Shown in pieces: positions 61,674-64,000 of a stretch of 64,000 nt of DNA. The notes under the pieces were generated by a model. That model did not search any database. It saw only the letters and a program-made list of their open reading frames with translations, and was not told the origin of the DNA. The position numbers and the translations under genes are program-made. Each line of letters opens with the position of its first letter. The stretch's first letter is position 1. The DNA is from SZUA-430 sp964638635 (GTDB lineage: Bacteria; Pseudomonadota; Alphaproteobacteria; Micropepsales; Micropepsaceae), in the NCBI GenBank assembly GCA_964638635.1, contig CAZXAQ010000002.1, positions 55,486 to 119,485 on the forward strand, read 5' to 3'.

Positions 61674-62420
61674 TCAAGGCTTCAGTTTGCCGGCGTCGAT
61701 CAGCTTGCCGTCGTGCAGCAGCCAGGTACGGTCCATTTTGACGGCCATTTGCAGATTGTGCGTCGCGATCAGCGCCGAGACGCCGCGGGCGCGGCAGATG
61801 TCGACGAGGACGCCGAAGACCATGTCGGCGGTGCGCGGGTCGAGGTTGCCGGTCGGTTCGTCGGCGAGGATCAGGCGCGGTTGGTTTGCAAGCGCGCGGG
61901 CGATGGCGACGCGCTGCTGTTCGCCGCCGGAGAGTTTGCCGGGGCGGTGCGTGAGGCGGTGTTGCAGGCCCACCATTGTGAGCAGGCGCGTCGCGATGAC
62001 TTCCGCGTCGCGGCTGCGGCGGCCGCCGATCATTTGCGGCATGGCGACGTTCTCGACCGCGTTGAACTCCGGCAGCAGGTGGTGGAACTGGTAGACGAAG
62101 CCCAGCTGCGTGCGGCGAATTGCGGTGCGCTCTTCGTCGCCCATGCGCGAGCAGTCGCGGCCGTTGATCACGACGACGCCGCTGGTGGGCGGCTCCAAGA
62201 GCCCGGCGATATGCAGGAGCGACGACTTACCGGAACCCGAAGGGCCGACGAGCGCCACGATTTCGCCCGGCATGATTTGTCCGGTGATGTTCTTGAAGAT
62301 CTCGATGCGTTCGGCACCTTCGCCGAAGGCGCGCGTCACGCCGTGGAGCGCGAGGGTCGGCATGGTCTGCGCGGCGGCGCGCGCGGCCGGTTGATCCGCG
62401 TAGGTGTAGGTGTCACTCAT
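61674..62420 (-). CDS. lolD: Lipoprotein-releasing ABC transporter ATP-binding protein LolD
   Basis: 248 residues. Walker A GPSGSGKSSLL, the signature LSGGEQQRVAIARAL, Walker B LILADEPTGNLD and the H-loop His (LIATHNLQM) are all present. It powers extraction of outer-membrane lipoproteins with LolC/E for delivery to LolA. It overlaps the lolC/E stop by 8 bp. The N-terminal extension (about 25 residues) precedes the usual start. Confidence 0.95.
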   Translation of the reverse strand: MSDTYTYADQPAARAAAQTMPTLALHGVTRAFGEGAERIEIFKNITGQIMPGEIVALVGPSGSGKSSLLHIAGLLEPPTSGVVVINGRDCSRMGDEERTAIRRTQLGFVYQFHHLLPEFNAVENVAMPQMIGGRRSRDAEVIATRLLTMVGLQHRLTHRPGKLSGGEQQRVAIARALANQPRLILADEPTGNLDPRTADMVFGVLVDICRARGVSALIATHNLQMAVKMDRTWLLHDGKLIDAGKLKP

Positions 62421-63663
62421 AGCGGAGCGCGTCCACCGGATCGAGCTTCGCGGCGCGCCACGCCGGATAGACTGTCGCCAAGATCGAGAGCGTAAGCGAG
62501 AGGACGACGACCATCGTCACCTCGCTCGTTTCCATCTTCGCGGGCAGGCGGCTCAAGAAATAGAGTTCGTCCGGGAACAGATTAAGTCCCGTCATCCACA
62601 TCAGGAATTGGCGAATCTCTTCGATATAGGTGCAGAAGAGAACGCCGAGCAGGAAGCCAATCAGGGTGCCAACGACGCCGATCGCGGAACCCGACATCAG
62701 GAATACGCGCAGGATCGTCCCGGAGGTGGCGCCCATTGTGCGCAGAATCGCGATGTCGCGCGTCTTGTCCTTCACCATCATGATCATGCCGGAGATGATG
62801 TTGAAGCCGGCCACGATGATGATGAGGGTCAGGATGAGGAACATCACCGAGCGCTCGACCTGCAGCGCGCCGAACAGTGTCTTGTTCTCTTTCTGCCAGT
62901 CGATGACGCGCGCGGCGCCACCGACGAGCGCGGTGATCTGAGGGCGCACCTCGTCGATCTTGTCGGGGTTGTCGACCATCACCTCGATGCCGCTGATGCC
63001 TTCGCCCTTGTTGAAGTAGGCCTGCGCTTCCTTCAGCGGCATGAAGATGACGGACTCATCGAATTGCGACATGCCGACCTTGAACGTGCCGGCGATCGTG
63101 TATTGCTTCGAGCGCGGCGTCATGCCGAACGGCGTCACGTTGCCCCGCGCCGCCAGCAGGTTGATCTGCATACCGGGAAGCAGGCCCAGTTGGTCCGCCA
63201 GCCGCTCGCCGATCAGGACGCTCTCATCGTTCTTTTGATAGCGCTGGATGGCGCCGTCGCTCAGCGAGTCCGCGACGAGCTTCATGTTCATGATATCGGC
63301 GGCACGGATGCCGCGTATTTGCACGCCGGGTGAGGCTCCTGCCGCCGTCAGCAGCGCTTGGCCCTCGACGCGCGGGGTCACGCGGACGACACCGGGGACC
63401 CGGCGCAGTTTCAGCGAGAAGTCTTCCCATTTGTGCAGCGTGCTGCCGACGCCGTAGATCGTGAAGTGGCCGTTGAAGCCTAAAATCTTGCCCATCAGTT
63501 CGGCGCGGAAGCCGTTCATCACCGACATTACGATGATGAGCGTGGCGACGCCGAGCGCGATGCCAGCTAGCGAGAAGCCCGCGATGACGGAGATCCAGCC
63601 TTCTTTGCGGCGCGCGCGCAGGTAGCGTCCGGCGAGCATGAACTCGAACGGCGAGAACGGCAT
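62413..63663 (-). CDS. lolC: Lipoprotein-releasing ABC transporter permease LolC/LolE
   Basis: 416 residues. Four transmembrane helices with the MacB-like periplasmic domain (about residues 45-245) after the first helix: PFEFMLAGRYLRARRKEGWISVIAGFS, then KTRDIAILRTMGAT and the C-terminal YPAWRAAKLDPVDALRYE. Alphaproteobacteria usually have one such permease (a LolF type acting as homodimer). ATG 63663 is the family-like start; an upstream ATG at 63732 overlaps the proS stop and is an alternative. Confidence 0.92.
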   Translation of the reverse strand: MPFSPFEFMLAGRYLRARRKEGWISVIAGFSLAGIALGVATLIIVMSVMNGFRAELMGKILGFNGHFTIYGVGSTLHKWEDFSLKLRRVPGVVRVTPRVEGQALLTAAGASPGVQIRGIRAADIMNMKLVADSLSDGAIQRYQKNDESVLIGERLADQLGLLPGMQINLLAARGNVTPFGMTPRSKQYTIAGTFKVGMSQFDESVIFMPLKEAQAYFNKGEGISGIEVMVDNPDKIDEVRPQITALVGGAARVIDWQKENKTLFGALQVERSVMFLILTLIIIVAGFNIISGMIMMVKDKTRDIAILRTMGATSGTILRVFLMSGSAIGVVGTLIGFLLGVLFCTYIEEIRQFLMWMTGLNLFPDELYFLSRLPAKMETSEVTMVVVLSLTLSILATVYPAWRAAKLDPVDALRYE

Positions 63664-63731
63664 TGTTCCGCTTTTGCGCTGGCGGGGCGCGCTGCGCATT
63701 TGGGGCTCACGAACGTCGACGACGCGGTTCA

Positions 63732-64000
63732 TCAAGTCCTTCGGGTGAACAAATTCAACGCAGCCTCAGGCGCAAGATGCTGGCGTTCGCCGGTCTTGCG
63801 GTTCTTGATCTCGACCTGGTTGTTGGCGAGGCCACGCGGCCCCACCAGCACCTGCCACGGCAGGCCGATCAGGTCGAACGTCGAGAACTTCGCCCCTGCC
63901 CGTTCCTCGGTGTCATCATATAGGACTTCAACCCCGGCGGCGCCGAGTTTTTGGTAAAGATCCTCGCAAACCTGACGGGTTTTCGGGTCGTCGGCCTTGA
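63732..64000 (-). CDS. proS: Prolyl-tRNA synthetase, C-terminal part (truncated by window edge)
   Basis: 88 codons remain, with the rest beyond the window. The C-terminal anticodon-binding domain is recognisable: GVEVLYDDTEERAGAKFSTF-type sequence, DLIGLPWQVLVGPRG and a C-terminal LAPEAALNLF. ProS charges tRNA-Pro. It lies directly before lolC/E, the normal order in alphaproteobacteria. Confidence 0.92.
   Translation of the reverse strand, partial: KADDPKTRQVCEDLYQKLGAAGVEVLYDDTEERAGAKFSTFDLIGLPWQVLVGPRGLANNQVEIKNRKTGERQHLAPEAALNLFTRRT

Overview
The window is a gene-dense, GC-rich (by eye above 60%) chromosomal segment of an alphaproteobacterium. The evidence is the gene order ntrC-ntrY-ntrX / hfq-hflX-mazG, the block trpG-trpDC-moaC-moeA-lexA-comEC-gltX-gltA-lpxB, the use of LpxI instead of LpxH, and two LexA boxes of the alphaproteobacterial GTTC-N7-GTTC type in front of lexA. 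I cannot name the genus. TrpE is not fused to TrpG, which argues against the Rhizobiaceae. No rRNA, tRNA, CRISPR array, prophage or insertion sequence was seen.

Layout. (1) 1-8.4 kb: 3' part of ntrC, ntrY-ntrX nitrogen/redox two-component genes coupled to a D-amino-acid transaminase gene, then hfq, hflX and, convergently, mazG. (2) 8.4-12.4 kb: a looser accessory stretch with an unknown membrane protein, an acyl-CoA dehydrogenase, a small Cys-rich protein, a YkgJ-type Cys-cluster protein and a TauE/SafE permease. (3) 12.4-15.9 kb: an enlarged Ton energy-transduction cluster (one ExbB, three ExbD, two TonB). (4) 16.4-21.9 kb: a leftward operon rlpA-dac-tmk-holB-tatD-MBL hydrolase. (5) 22-37.6 kb: an SDR, tpiA, ppiD-trpE, a thiolase/aldehyde dehydrogenase pair that separates trpE from trpG, then trpG, a fused trpD-trpC gene, a moaC gene with an added helix-turn-helix domain, moeA, lexA and, convergently, comEC. 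(6) 37.6-40.5 kb: gltX and gltA. (7) 40.5-55.6 kb: a 16-gene leftward envelope/translation supercluster, in transcription order rpsB-tsf-pyrH-frr-uppS-cdsA-dxr-rseP-bamA-ompH-ompH-lpxD-fabZ-lpxA-lpxI-lpxB. (8) 55.8-64 kb: an aminotransferase, a membrane protein, dnaE, a palindromic intergenic repeat, a DUF2784-type protein, lolD, lolC/E and the 3' end of proS.

How the genes fit together. The supercluster links ribosome components (S2, EF-Ts, RRF) with pyrimidine and isoprenoid supply (PyrH, Dxr, UppS), phospholipid synthesis (CdsA), lipid A synthesis (LpxD/A/I/B with FabZ) and outer-membrane protein assembly (BamA, two Skp/OmpH chaperones, RseP). LolD and LolC/E add lipoprotein export, and RlpA, the DD-carboxypeptidase and the Ton motor add further envelope functions.

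Most of the window is conserved housekeeping. The features most worth a second look are the MoaC-HTH fusion, the TrpD-TrpC fusion, the extra ExbD subunits (one with an abnormal C-terminus), an NtrC with a GAFPGA instead of a GAFTGA loop, two old but protein-identical OmpH copies, a 145-bp hairpin-forming repeat, and almost universal overlap or abutment of convergent stop codons. I found no clearly new multi-gene system.
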